The notes beneath the pieces are model-generated. The model made no database searches and was not told where the DNA came from. It worked only from the letters and a program-made list of their open reading frames with translations. A DNA stretch of 26,235 bases from Tieghemiomyces parasiticus. Taxonomy: Eukaryota; Kickxellomycota; Dimargaritomycetes; Dimargaritales; Dimargaritaceae. Position numbers and translations under genes: made by a program. Positions within the stretch are counted from its first letter, which is position 1, and each line of letters starts with the position of its first letter. The stretch is taken from positions 1 through 26,235 of the forward strand of contig JANBPT010000687.1 of NCBI GenBank assembly GCA_027575765.1, read 5' to 3'. This document shows positions 1-12,700 of the stretch, piece by piece.

Positions 1-75
1 TGCCAGAGTGGTTAATGGGTATGACTCGAAATCATATGGGCTTCGCCCGCGCAGGTTCAAATCCTGCCGCTGACG
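1..75 (+). tRNA. tRNA-Ser(CGA), 5' end cut off by the window edge
   Basis: The sequence folds as a class II (long variable arm) tRNA starting at nucleotide 8. The D-stem is CCA/TGG (3-5 with 16-18). The anticodon stem is 20-24 with 32-36, and its loop at 25-31 carries anticodon CGA (27-29), which reads UCG serine codons. The variable arm is a GGGC/GCCC hairpin (38-41 with 45-48). The T-stem is GCAGG/CCTGC (51-55 with 63-67) around the loop TTCAAAT, which is the B-box. The 3' acceptor strand is 68-74 and the discriminator base is G75, the usual serine identity base in eukaryotes. No CCA is encoded, as expected for a nuclear gene. The missing 5' acceptor strand should read GTCAGCG just upstream of the window. 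No intron is visible in the part present. Confidence 0.95.
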
Positions 76-78
76 TTA

Positions 79-85
79 TTTTTTT
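79..85 (+). terminator. RNA polymerase III T-run terminator of the tRNA-Ser gene
   Basis: A run of seven T begins four bases after the last tRNA base, which is the normal placement and length for Pol III termination. A second T-run follows at 91-95. Confidence 0.85.
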
Positions 86-814
86 CATTATTTTTCTCCC
101 ACCCCTTTCAGTGGCTGAAATAGGTATTGACTTTCACTGTATGATTAGTAAGGAAGGAGTAACGCTAGGCCAATGCAGCCAAAGATAGGTAATTGTTAAG
201 CAGAAGTATCCCTCAGACTCATGCCGTCGTGAGGATTCTAACGAACAGTGTGAGTACTCTGGCACAACGGTAGAGGAGGAGGATGGTTTATTTAACGTCG
301 CGTGAGACGCTGCGACTCTCATGTGCACAACGGTAGAAGAGGTCCCAAACTCGATACATCTACCCAGGCTACAGACAACTTCGTGACGGTCGCTTCCAAC
401 CCTATTACCACGGGTAAGCCGCCTATTAGTTCCTTTTCGAAACCCTCTGTCACCGCCAAGTGCATGACGGCCACACTTAGACAACTAAGTGGTATAACCC
501 GTTTTGGGTCTCGAGGACCCAGGCCTCTTCCATCTCTGATTGATCTTTACAGCACGAATGGCCCAGAATAAAAACCTACACAATACTGATATATCCATCT
601 TCGCTGTATTACTGGCATGTGGGCGAATGGTAAATAGAAGTAGAGGGATACGAGGTGGCAGGAGGGGGTTTGGCTCGCATCGCCCATGTCTGCTTTGCCT
701 TCAAATCTTTAGTGTGCATGACTAAACGATGATTCCGTAGGCAGGAAGGGCGGGGTCAGATAAGCAGGTCGCATTATCGATGAGTGACTGTTGTATGCTT
801 TTGTATAGCCCGGT
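86..814. other. Intergenic, no gene seen
   Basis: Only short overlapping open frames of up to about 115 codons occur on both strands. They lack recognisable domains, favourable start context or codon usage like that of the two real genes. I see no further RNA gene. Confidence 0.5.
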
Positions 815-940
815 CCTATTGTTATATGCTGAAGGCCGGAAATAGGGGCAATGTCGCAAAGGGGGGGGTGTCAAAAGAACCCGCGGGGTGGGGATAAGGA
901 AATCCTATTTAGGACGACGCGAGGTTGATATAACAATAGG
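815..940. repeat. Possible 126-bp terminal-inverted-repeat element (MITE-like) with 3-bp flanking duplication
   Basis: A perfect 13-bp inverted repeat bounds the segment: CCTATTGTTATAT at 815-827 and ATATAACAATAGG at 928-940. The triplet GGT directly flanks both outer ends (812-814 and 941-943), as a 3-bp target-site duplication would. The inside carries no coding frame, so it could only be a non-autonomous element. A 13-bp match this close is unlikely but possible by chance, and no second copy was seen in the window. Confidence 0.3.
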
Positions 941-3900
941 GGTGGTACAATGTACTGACAGCTCGATGGCATTGTACGTTGTTATCAGAACCACATGGAA
1001 TGATGAAAGTAGCCAGCTATGAGGCACACGCTTGCGATTAGCGGATATAGCAGGTCGCGCAGACGAACTAGAAGGAACGAAAGTGTGGCCACTGGCGCAT
1101 TTCAGGGCCAAGTGGTACCATTGGCGTGTACGTTCCAAAAACCACAAAAATTTCCCAGAGGATTCAAACCTCACTCTGTAGCAGACCACAAGGGGTAGAC
1201 GACTTGCGGGCGCCGATGAAAAGGTATACCGATTTAGAAAGAAATAGTGTATTCACTATCATGGTTGCTACAATGCCCCGATAGGGGGCATTCTGGGTGG
1301 TTTGATTACCATCCACAGCAGTAAAAAGAAGCCAGGTTGACTAAGATGCGATTATTGCAAGAAATTTGGAATTATTGGATCTGATCAGCCAGCTAGCTGG
1401 CCAAACAATCTCATCGTAATAGATTGCCAATCACAAGGAGGAAATCGACAAGGCGAGAGCCCACTTGGAGGTAAACCCCCAAAACAGAAGAGGATAAGAG
1501 GGGACGTATGATAATCAGTGAGTACGACCCCTATTCGGTCCGGCTAGCTCTCGGTCCAGTCACGCCACACGGCCCCACCGTTTATGGGAAAGTAGATTAC
1601 TGCGCCACTGTTCGGATGGTTTTTTTTTCGTTCATTTTATTTTATTCTCACGTCACACAGTGCCCGTGATGATCTATGCTTGCCACCCCAACAGTTGTTG
1701 CACTCAGTACGCCATACCGTCATCGGCCAGACTTCGGAGTAAGAAACTCCCACTCCGGATGGAAAAAGACGGGAGACGCATTGGCGTCTACTCGGCTAAA
1801 GTGACCCTTACAAAAAAATAACCACTTTGGTTGGCCCTCTGGATCGTTGGGCACAATTTTCTCGACAATAAGCTATGAAAAATTCAAGAAACCGAACACT
1901 GTCGCCGTGCCGGTTAGCACTGTAACTGAGCATGCTGAGCTAATTACATTTGTAGATTTTAATACCACCAAGACAGAATGGGCTTTGGAAACCACGACCA
2001 GCTCTGCCCATCAGCGCTTTGTGCTACGTTCTCTTTTAAGATTCCCAGTTGGGCTAAGCAGTGTGTGAATAGAGAGGAGATACCCTATGCACGGAAGTTG
2101 TATTGGTTCTCGTGTGGCCCGCCGATCCAGTCGGGCAGAGCTACACCCGGCAGCGCAGTAGTGCAGCTTGTAGTGAATCTGACGAAGGTACGGAGGTGCA
2201 AGAAGCGAACGAGAGCTGGGGCTGCGTGTCGTCGACGTGTTCGTCAGCATTCTCACCAGCATCGCCGGATTGGGAGGGGGAGAAAAACTCAGAGGGAAGT
2301 GCTATGTGGCCGCGGGTAATGGAGTGGTAGGTAGCGGTACTGCGCTAAAGAGGAAGAAAGAGAAAGTATCCGTTGGTCTAGCTTCTATATACAATTAAGC
2401 GCGCAGAGATTTCCTAGTGATTTCCGATGTTCGTCATGGCAAATTGACTAGACAGGATTTACACTAGGAAGCTGGTAACGTAGTCATAATCAGATTACTA
2501 CAAAGGTTGGCAACGGCGGTGCGAAGCCAACCTGCTTCCAATTCTCGGATGGCATTACTCGTATCTTACGATGATCACATTGGGCAGTGTTCTACATCAT
2601 CGGTAGCCAATCTACACAAACATTTAAGTATTTGTCACCGCCTATCGCTGCTGACAGTGTAGGGGCGGATAGCCAGTCTTACCAGCATCCGCTTAAACGT
2701 TCTTTTAGTTGAAAGTTCATTCGCGCCCGCGTCTTTTCCACTCGCTGATAGGATTGTCAAGGTCAACATAGCCGCTCAGGTTGACCATCATGCACAACCA
2801 TGTCAAGCATCGCGCACCACGCTGCGGTCGGTAGCTAATCACTTTTTTATCCTTGCCATCAATTTTTTTCTCTCACCCGCCCTCTGATGCACACATACAG
2901 GCCAGCCTTAAGTCGTGGGCCCCCCGACAGCGGCGGGTCGGTAGCCAAATCAATAGAATGGACCCAATGCCTAATGCATGGCATATGACGGCACTCCGGC
3001 TAACTTCACTCACTCTTAATGGAAAGTGCCGAGACCACGTTGCCATTGGTACTGATACTTATCCAGTATCGACGACTGACACTCGCTACATTTCAGCTCC
3101 TGCATGCCTGCCAGGTATCATTACCTCCCCCCGGTTCATTAGTGAGACAATAACTTGAAAAATCCCTGTATATGTCACTATTTTGGGTAGGTGCCTTGCC
3201 AGCCTCCCCTTAACTCTGCCACACTCGTAATTTTGCAGCCAGTGGTTGTTTTTTTTCACGAAAGCCCTTCTGTGTTCAGATGTAAGGGGGCGTCATTCTT
3301 GCCGTTGTTGGGTGATTGGGGAGACGAAGTCGGGTGGGTGAGGGGGAGTATCAATGGGTACGTTGCCTACCCGATATCGTGGTTAAAACCCTGCCGGCAG
3401 CGTGGCTAGTTCTCTCCCAACCTTCCCGTACCCACAGGCACGCAGTTTACCTGTCCTGCTGATTACAACACCGTACATAGGTCGGCTGCTTTTCATCCAT
3501 TCTTTACTAAATACCCGCGTACCAATAGCCTGGAGTTAAAAAATCGTGGACATGGGGACCTCGCTGCGTCATTGTCCGATTAGGAGGTCGGGCGACGGAG
3601 AAGGGGGAAACGGAAAGCGCTGAATTTTGATGGAATCCTGGTCGATGGCTTTTCGTTTGTGCTTTAAAGAGAGGAGGCGTAGTCCGCGAATTTATCATAG
3701 CTGCAAACTTGCCGGCGCCCTAATGTGTCATCTTAACGGACTGGCGGATTTGAACAACCTTGTAGGCCCAGCTTATTGTACAGGCGGGCATGGCCGCAGT
3801 CCATCATAGCTTGGTGGCGTAGTAGTTCAGCTGCAAGGCGCGTCACACAGCCCAAGCATCCGGAATTACAGTCGTGTTGAATTGGTATGGGTTGGTAGTA

Positions 3901-6900
3901 ATGGCCGTCTGTCACTTCCGAAAACTAGAAGTAAAAGGATTCGCCCCGCCGGCAGAAAAAAAAAAAGGGCATCGGACGATGTCAGTGAACCGCCCTTCTT
4001 AATTGACCGGCCTATTCATCGGCGGGGTCAACATTAACCGGATCGTACACGACATTCACCCCAGTCGCCGCACAATACAGCCGCTAAATGAACAGCATTA
4101 ATGGACGCACGTCCCGGAATTACCGCTGGATGCGAGCACACAACCGCCTGTGCGCCATACCACCGAGACCACGGCCACGAACCAGTCGATGTTAAGCCAA
4201 GCGTTTCCAAATATACCGCCCATTTACTGTACTGTGGTTCTAGACGAAAAAGGCTAAAGTAAGACCCCAGCCAGCTAGGCCCAAGTGAATAAGGAGGAAG
4301 AGATTACGCTCCCTCCTCCAGAGCTCGGTCTGGTGGTGAACTAGGGTACAGTAGGGTAGGTTAAGAAGGCGGCGGCCAGAACAAGACCGGAGGGTCTCGG
4401 CGGGCGGAAAATCCCGATCGATTCGTGAAGGCCCATTCATATTATTTTTTTGTTTTTTTTTTCGTCGACTGCCCGCTTTGTTTCCCTTCTTTAACGATTT
4501 ATGAAACCTTTTTCTCCTCCATCTTATTACTTATAGTCAGACGGTTGGCCACTTACCTCCCTTCTGGTACCACTGCAACCGGCCAGACAAAGCGGCGGAT
4601 GACATGGCTACTGAGTGGGGTGATCGTGATTTCGGTGGCGCCAAATTACTAATGCAGTGGCGTCGGTCGAGCCCGGCGGGCAGGGCTGGGTAAACATCGG
4701 AAATGAGACGTTGGGGTGAAAGGAATAGAGCGGAAGACCATCGGTTCTAATGGTTTAGAGTAATGATAAGGAGGGTGATGGAAAGGGGTGGCTACCCCCG
4801 GCGCGTACAATGTTTTCGGGCCTCGGGCCCGAATGGCAGTAGGTTGGGAAAGAACGAGTGGAGAAAGGAAGTGAGTGAGGGGCACTTTCTGCAAGCTGAC
4901 CCCATCTGACACCCTCCCCCAACAAAAAAAAACAAAAACAAAAACCGGTCGGGTTCCCAACCGGATTGTCCGCCTTGACAATTCAGTATGAGTCTAGGGA
5001 GCCTCGCCGAGAGAACCGGCTTGACTGGGATCAAGGTGGAAGAAGACCGGTGATGAAAGAGAGACGCGATAACCTTAGACGACAGCCTGCCCAGCAGTCC
5101 TTTCCCTACCCACCCCCACAGTCGGCACCGGCCGCGCGGGGTACACATACCTGAGAACTAATCCTACGGGGGACTTACAAAAACAATAATAGGAGAGTAC
5201 GAGGGCCGAAACGCGCCTTGGCCCGCTCCGTGTTTCAGTGCACTATCCATCGAAGGACACAAGACTCACAGGCTGGCTAGCCGTTAGGTAACGCTTAGGC
5301 ACTTGGCAAGAAGGAGCACGGGGCGGGAGAAAGGGTTTGCTACAGATTCTCCGCTGACAAGAGTCGATAACATCCCATTCCTTTCAATTCGCGTCCTTCA
5401 CGCGCTGTCTGTGCAGGGTTCAGTGTTAGGAACCTATGCTCACCTCCAGTGTATTTACTTTATTTATTTTCATGCGTTTGGCGGTGGGTTGCCGTTGAAA
5501 TGGGACACTTCTGCAAAGCTCGATAGACCAGGGTCCGAAGGGTGGGTAATGGCAGCAGTGGCTGCCAGGGCAAAGTCATTGGTTAACTCCCAATCACAAT
5601 CTACCACTTTCATGCGGAGAGTGATTGAGAGTGGTGAGTGGGTTGCGTGAGGTGAGGTGAAGTCAGAGTTCCCCTACGGTTCGTACCACGCACTCATACC
5701 ACAAAGACTTCACCCCAAGGGTCGCCACGTTGAATACCGCCGGTGGTCTACAAATTCTCAAATTACAGGGTTGGCCGCTGCCGTTATCCTCAACGTATCC
5801 CAAGCATTGAATACACCGCACCGGCTACGAATTCGCCATGCCAGTCCATGACTTTGCCCCTCACCACCTCCCCTTTCTATTTGGCTGCCGAATTGGGTCA
5901 AACGTGAAAGTTTTTTTTTGGTTGCTTTGTTTCCTTCAACTCGACAGCACCCCCTCCCCCTTAGCCATGCGTTGCGCCCGACCCTGTTCTGCGCGCACGA
6001 CATCCTCCTGCCTGGTTTGTATCACTCTCTGGAACGAGGCACGTACGCACGAGCGGGTGAGTTTGGCACCCGTCGGGCCAGGGGTCCATAGTATAGGGTG
6101 ATAGATTTAGATATTGCACTTGTAGTGGGTTTTATGAAGCGAGGATGTGGAATCTAACCTACCCAATGGCAGCTGGTCGAGGGGTTACTCTGAATGGCCT
6201 TCGTCCAACCCGTTTAGTCGTGCACAGCACTCGGCCCGCAAAACAAGAAAGAATTGATGGTAAGGATGGGTTGGCTAGGGCAGCTCATGCATGGCGTGAG
6301 CCACTCCTCCAGAATATAAAATCGGTGTTAATGGCACAACCGGGTAGGCGGGCAGGGGCGAAATGCTGACCCAAATGTCGCTGTTGGCAGCTCGCAAAAT
6401 ATATTACGCTTACTCGGGTCTACTGGCGCAGCGCGGGTAGCATGCTGCACCTGCACTGTCTGGTGGCAAATTCACTGGTCATCCTCGCTGCTATGGGCTA
6501 GCAACAGGCGATAGTGTACCACATGTAGGCGTACAGGCTGGAAGGACGATAGGCTGTCGCCAGTAAGGTATTCAACATCAAGTGTTGATAGTGTACAGAC
6601 GTCAGTGGGCCAGTAGGACATTGTTGAGTTAGTGTATGGTACAGGGATACTGTTTGAGGGACTGGCAAGCTGTGGGGATGAAGATATGAAGCGACTGCAA
6701 GAGGTATGCGTGTGTATACATGGGTGGGTACGCGAGGCGGAAGTAAACGATGGTGGTGAGGATTCCATCCCCCCAAAAAAAGCTTTCCTGAGTTTCAACC
6801 CTTGTCATTGATTGGTCGGCCGGTTTGGAATCACCGCTATTTTCAAATCTTCCGCTCATCGATATAATGCCACCGTTCTCCGATTTCTCCCTCTCCCTGT

Positions 6901-7561
6901 GCTCATTATCACTGTCCGGTTTCCCTGGACGATGGGTGTGGCCGCCCACGTAGTATGGAAGATGGGATCCTCGTCGTAAGGTACAAGTCGTTGCGATGAA
7001 TGAAAGATAGTCTGACCCGTTACCCTTACGAAATCAGCCGTAGATTATAGAATGACCACCAGCGTCACCACTAACTTGTGCAGACGCCACGGCATGATTA
7101 ACAATTACGGCTGGGCAAAGAATAGGGAGGTGAACACTTGAACACGCGCTGCAGGCAAGAGGTGGAAGGCGGCAACCTAAGGTAGTAAAGTGATCCAGGA
7201 TCGTCTATGGAAGGATTCCCAGCCGGCTGGCCAGCGCCATCATCAGCATCACCGTCGTACATGCAGCGGACGGGCAAATGAACGGGCGGACACGGATCAG
7301 CCACGGGCCTGTCAGCCACTCAACATCCTTTTCAACTGCCGTTAGGGCCTTATGAATCCTCCTTTTCCACCTCCCATCCGAGCTTACAAACGCGGATATC
7401 CACATGAGTAACCGCATGGATTTTTTTCTTCGCAGCTTCACTTTTATCGAAACCAGGCTATTTTTGTCACACCGTGACCACACACCCACTGCACCGGCAC
7501 CTTAGCTTCACAGAGGATCCACCATGCCACGCAGAATCAGAAATCAAAGTGGGGCCACTAC
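941..7561. other. Long gene-poor stretch, nothing supported
   Basis: I read all frames here and found no recognisable domain, no plausible exon chain and no RNA gene. The longest open frames (about 110-118 codons, for example at 4649-5148 minus and 5303-5650 plus) overlap one another on opposite strands and have chance-like composition. Notable only are homopolymer runs, such as T-runs near 1620 and 4445 and an A-run near 4924. The stretch from 2500 to 4200 is ordinary mixed sequence. Confidence 0.5.
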
Positions 7562-7578
7562 ATATATATATATATATA
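7562..7578. repeat. AT dinucleotide microsatellite
   Basis: Seventeen bases of uninterrupted alternating A and T. It lies in sequence with no gene nearby. Confidence 0.9.
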
Positions 7579-8999
7579 ATAGAGACAAACAGGGGGCCTG
7601 CGGAAAGTAAGCCGGAAGATATGTATGGACTGCAGCCTTAGTATAGGCTACAATAGGAGGAAGGCGTAGCGTCGGGGGGGGGGCTGATAGACAGGCTGTG
7701 GCGGCGAGCAAGGATGATGGCTAGACAGGACAAGTGCGGCATCGGCCGCCCGGTGGCCAGAATAGGAAGGTGGGGGAAGGAAGGCTTGTGTGTGTGTGTG
7801 CCTACCGACCTGCTAATAGGCACCGGCCCCGAACGGGCCGGTTGGCCGAGTCGGACCTGACCTTCGCAGCTTCAAAGTTTCCTGACTGGTATTTGGCGAC
7901 AGAACTAGTCGATTCTGTTAGAGGAAGGTGAGGACGTACCCCGAAGATAAGATCTTTCCGAGGCTACCGCGTACGTTTTTCCTTTATTGCATCGGTTGGG
8001 GATGGCGCTTTGATTCACGGTGCGGCGAGCTGGTTTCTATCTCCATCGCTGCTGGTTCGTCGTCATATCTACCCCCCCATAAAAAAAATAATAATAGTAA
8101 TATCATTTCCATACCAGCTCATGGCTGTGATCATGGTCGGACCCGCCAGCCTACCTCTCACCACCCAACCCTGGCGGATCTCCGTCATGTAGTCTGCGGC
8201 TGGGGTGGCAGTGCGGCCCCCCAGTGGGTGACAGCGGTCGGCTGGGTCCTGCAAGATGCCGGAGGGAGGGAGGGGCGTGTCCTTCAGCCGTGTGCGTCAG
8301 CGTGTGCGTGGAGCTATGTATAGAAGGAGGGCAGTAGACCCAAGATACCGCCGACCGGAGCTGAGTGGCAGGGGTGATAGGAAGGGGAGAGTAGAGCTCC
8401 TCCATCCCTCTCCTCTCGCCCTCTACATATTTCTTTCGCTGGCAATTCCCACCCTAGGCGGAGGCTGTGTGGGCGAGTTAGCCAGGGCACCAGCCTGAAC
8501 TTAAGCTGTGGCGGTATTTGGACAAGGTTGTGCACTTCACCGCCCGGCCGCCGTATCCTCTACGCCGGGGGTGTCCACCGAACCAAGCAATTTATGCGCC
8601 ATTGTGAGCGGGGCCTTTTCATCGTTGGCCGAGCTGCCAAACGCTTTACACGCAGAGGTGGGGGCTCCACCGCGTAGGGCCTCCGTGGGCCCGCCTCCCC
8701 CGGTGCTTCATTCGTAAGTTCCATCTTCACGTCTACCGCGCGCGTATGTGTGTGGGTGTGTGGGGAGCACCGTATCCTGGAAGGAGGCGGCGGAAGCCCG
8801 TCAAACCGGCGTGTAGGGTGTGGCTTTTACATTTTTTACTGCCTTTTGGCGGACCGGCGTCCCTCTCACCCACACAGATACACTCACCCACGGGCTGTGT
8901 GGTACGGTACCACAGTAGAGCCCACCACATCGGACTGCATCCCCTGTAGTGTGCGCCCGTAGGTGTGTATGTGTGCGTGTGTGTGTATGTCGTGTTGTT
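7579..8999. other. Gene-poor, GC-rich stretch with TG-rich tracts
   Basis: A (TG)7 run lies at 7787-7800. Imperfect TG-rich tracts lie at about 8743-8762 and 8962-8990. Several overlapping frames of 60-130 codons are open on both strands because of the base composition, but none shows a domain, a consistent start or a splice chain. A GC-rich hairpin (7822-7842) has an 8-bp stem. Confidence 0.5.
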
Positions 9000-10240
9000 T
9001 CCACTTGGCTCGCTGGACATCCCCAGCCACCTCTAAGATGTTACCCGCACAATTTGCCCAACCCTCCCGTCCCATCTCCATCCACGCCCTTCCGTCCCAT
9101 TTCCGGCTGGCCCCTCTATCACTGCGCTCCTAGATCACTTCCTCTCCCTTACTCTGGTCGGGCCCTACAACCCTTGAGATTGGCTTCGCTCACCTCGTCC
9201 CACCACCTGTATAAATAGCACTCTCCCGCCCCCCGTCGAAGTATACTCAGCACCCACTCATATATTCCCCCTTCCCGCATTTCTCATCTGCATTCCCTCT
9301 CTCCATCTCTGCACCCCCAGCATCTAACGATCCACGCCGTGCACGTCTCACCGCCCACCTTCACTTATCTAAAAAACGCACCACTGTCCTCCCGACGTAG
9401 TCCACAAAAGTTAGAATGGCCGTCATCAAGTCTGTTTTCGTCCAGCCCTGCGACCAGGTCGTGATCCCTCCCAAATAAGCGATATGGTTCCCTCGCGACA
9501 ACCTCTCGACCATGGCCCTAGCAGCTCCGCTCCCACCCATAATCTTCCTCCCATTTGCATTCTCACCCATTTTCATCTTTGACCACATCCAGCAATGATT
9601 TCCACGGACGGCCACCCTGTAGGCGACGCAGCCCAACATCGTCAGTCGCCATCTCGCCCGTCACTGTTGACATCCACACAGTAGCTATCCAGTTCCCTTA
9701 CCGTCACATTGCAGCTGTGACCCGCGACTTTCACCCGATGGGAATTCTGACCCTGAATCCCTGCCAGTACACCAACCCAGGTTGTCATCTGCCCGGACGT
9801 GGCCTTTTTTCTTTTTTTTTCTCCAGCGGTGGTTGTGACCCACATCCCCTCCCCCGCCTCCACAGCACACACATTCCATCGGAGCCTGCCGTTGCAGCCG
9901 TCCACCATCCATCTTGCAACCCATGTCCCATTTGGACTCGCCTCAAAAGCTTCTCAGCACCCTCTCATTCCCCCAAAAAATGCATACCTCATCGCGTTGT
10001 GCATCGATTTTTTCATCCTCATCCCCAATCCCCAGCAATTTACATACCGCACATCCTCCCCTCATTCATCATTTGCATTCGTCCATCCCACTGATTTATC
10101 GTTACCAACAACTTAGCTGCCCAAAACAGACTCTCGTCGTCCCCTTTAGGATTTAACCCGTCACCACGAGCGCCCCCCAGAGCTGCTTCAGTGGCAGACA
10201 ACACCTGAGAGCTGCACGCTGACTTTGCAATAAAATCAAG
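9000..10240 (+). promoter_or_regulatory. Pyrimidine-rich, promoter-like segment with TATA box; gene not identified
   Basis: The plus strand is strongly enriched in C and T for about 1.1 kb, like the 5' flanks of the two real genes in this window. A TATA box (TATAAATA) sits at 9210-9217. About 200 bases downstream, an ATG at 9416 in good context (AGAATGGCC) opens a 20-codon frame ending at 9478. A polyadenylation-type AATAAA lies at 10229-10234. No spliced protein of recognisable type could be assembled from this interval. It may be the 5' region of a gene with small exons, a non-coding transcript, a short-peptide gene or a decayed locus. The evidence is composition and short motifs only. Confidence 0.3.
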
Positions 10241-12700
10241 CCATTAGGATCATAAAAAAACCCCACCGGTGTGGAGTTAGAGGAAGGAGTGGGGTATGGA
10301 GGCGGCTGGTGTTCGACCCCCACGTTTGCAGCCGGGGTTCCCTTCAACTCGAGGTGGACCTGGAGTAGATGACCTACAGTTCTCGGTCATCATTTCCGCA
10401 GGCGGCTGGTTGAGTCAATAGTCAATGTGCGTCGTCAACCTTAAATTAACCATGTCACCCCCTTATCTTTAATCCCCTAATAGTTCGCTCCCTAACGCTG
10501 ATTTTCGAAGAATTGAACGCCATGGTGAGTAGTGCACAGTAATCCTGCACCCGCCACCGATCGGAACCCAGCCTTCCATTTGCCGTTTCGTTCGCGTCCG
10601 CATAATCCGCTAGGGACTTGTTGTCCCATACATTACCAATGTTACGAAGTCGTGTGAGAATGTGTGCGCGATGAGGTACCTATCTTGCCGGTGGGTTTAT
10701 TGGGAACTTAGGGTATGCATGGCGATTATTCTCGGACTCGCTCTGGTACGGGTAATACCAAACGTAAATACAAAGGAGACTTGGCCTAGGAAGACTCTTA
10801 AATAGGAAGAGAAAGGGGAGGTGATAGTAGAAAATGCACAAGTTATGCTGGTTGCCGTACCCCCACTTACGGCGTCGGCCGTACACTCGGACCCCAAATG
10901 TGGACAATCGATTTTTTCTGCGAACTGTACATCCAGAACGAGGCGAGGTTTCGACGCTATCGGCTGATGCATTATAATCCAGTAACCATTTGGGCCCGCC
11001 CGATACCAAGGTCCTAGCCGACTGGATACAACCATCCGTATTTCCCTTCATTTTCATCCCCCCCTCGACAATAGTCTGTTGACGCAATGTCGGCTCTTTA
11101 GTGCCCTATCCCTACTGATCCACAGACCTGGAGAATAGTTAGTCACAGTCCTATGGTTATGCGTAGCCCTACCAAAAACTCAGGTTGTATTTACTGTGTG
11201 GGCGCGTCATACATTGCCCTATGCCCCTCTTAGACTACCCTACTGTTGCGGGAAAAAAACCAAAAAAATACCGAATCACCTCCCCCTCCCTACTCTTCAG
11301 ATTTTCCCCTGTCCCCCACCCCTTGCTTCCACGCGAGTCAGTTTGCCCAACCCTAGTCCAATTGTACACCGCCTTCCCCTTGAAATTACATCACAGAATG
11401 GACGTGCGTACGTCTAGGTGCGTAGATTAAAATACCTTGTGATTGGAGAAGCCCCTCTCCCACCACTTTCATCTATGCTTGACCCTGTCGCCCGGACTAG
11501 GTTTCGAGGTTGCTGATAAGCGCTGGAGGGTGGGAGAAGTGATGGGGGTGGGTGGGTGCGCAGCTACTGCCATATAGAAAAACATTGATCATATATGTGG
11601 CTAAACGTAGGCTAGGAGCTTAGATGATCACACACTGAACTAGCCTACTTCAACTAAACAGTCCCTGTTTCCTACCCCCAACACTTCGAATCCCAACTTG
11701 ACTGTAGAGGCCATGAGCCATAGTTTTTTTTAGATATGCCAAAAGTACTAATAGTATCGCTCCTGTGATCACGCTGGGCACTTATATCGGTGTCTTATCC
11801 ATCCCTATTGATTGTCATGGATAAGGGCGGGCTATGACTACCAATGAGCTGGCCTTTCAACCGGAGAGTCAAGGTTCTACGAGGGTCAGCGCTTCGCCTA
11901 TGATTTCTTATTTTTAGATCTGGGTGGGGGGGACTACGTCGTGGGCCTTTTACCCGCAGGATCATGTATAGGCCAACGTATAATCAAGAATAGGGTGGTA
12001 TATCACGCGCTGAGTAAGCATTCATCATCGAATGGTTTTAACAAACAAACGATTTGCTATTCAGCCGGAATTTGGGATGAAGAGGAGGACAGACGTTAAG
12101 GGAGTCGATGATTGTTCGAATACAAACCCGACACCATCTCTCCCGGCCATAAGCTATAGGGGGGGGGGAAGCAGGTGATTACCCTTACTAGGGTTGAAAT
12201 TCTACACATATCATATTCTCCTAATTGTACCCAGCTAAATGTAGCATGAGTGTACTATAACTGTTGGCAAGGTAAGCAACTGCGAAGCTAGGCTTAATAG
12301 AAAGGATAGTAATATAATACTATATAAACAGAGAGTTGGGCCACAATTCCAAGGCAAGTGGCTAGGTCTACATACCCAGGTGCTAGATTGCAGAGTTAGA
12401 GAAACCCCTCCACATCAACACAATTAGGATTTGCTTCCAGGCTGGTGGGTTGGGGAAGAGGCAGGAAAAAAAATGTTGAACTGGATATGATTCATGGAAG
12501 TACCTATTGGCACGGGTCAGCCGTCAGAGCAGCGCCCATATTAAATATCCAGACGCGTCCATTTATTATACAAGTCAACAGGAAAGAGAAAGGGATAGCG
12601 AGCCTAGGAGGTGATAGTTTACAATATTTTGAGGAAACGGGACTATATACAAACCGTAGTTAGGAATCATAGTGGCAGGACAGTCACGGGACTAAGAGTA
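10241..12700. other. Intergenic, no gene supported
   Basis: There is no convincing coding frame. A minus-strand frame at 10680-11087 (135 codons) has no recognisable domain. A perfect-context ATG followed directly by GTGAGT lies at 10522-10530, but no downstream exon could be matched. A short pyrimidine-rich tract lies at about 11277-11340. The interval from 11500 to 12440 is full of stops in all frames. Confidence 0.45.

Noticed and set aside
1157..1171. T-arm-like sequence (GAGG ATTCAAA CCTC)
   Set aside because: The fifth stem pair fails, and no D-arm or anticodon arm can be built upstream.
1388..1401. 14-bp perfect palindrome
   Set aside because: One or two are expected by chance in a window of this size, and nothing around it suggests a binding site.
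4748..4760. 13-base sequence TAATGGTTTAGAG that recurs near 19576
   Set aside because: Flanking bases do not match, and repeats of this length are expected by chance.
4815..4833. GC-rich hairpin with 8-bp stem and 3-base loop
   Set aside because: Several such hairpins are expected by chance in 26 kb, and there is no T-run or gene end beside it.
7843..7885. tRNA-like A-box (TTGGCCGAGTCGG)
   Set aside because: No matching B-box, anticodon stem or T-arm follows at the right distance.
9555..10094. Plus-strand open frame of 179 codons
   Set aside because: It is His/Pro/Ser-rich translation of a C/T-rich tract, without a motif or good start context.
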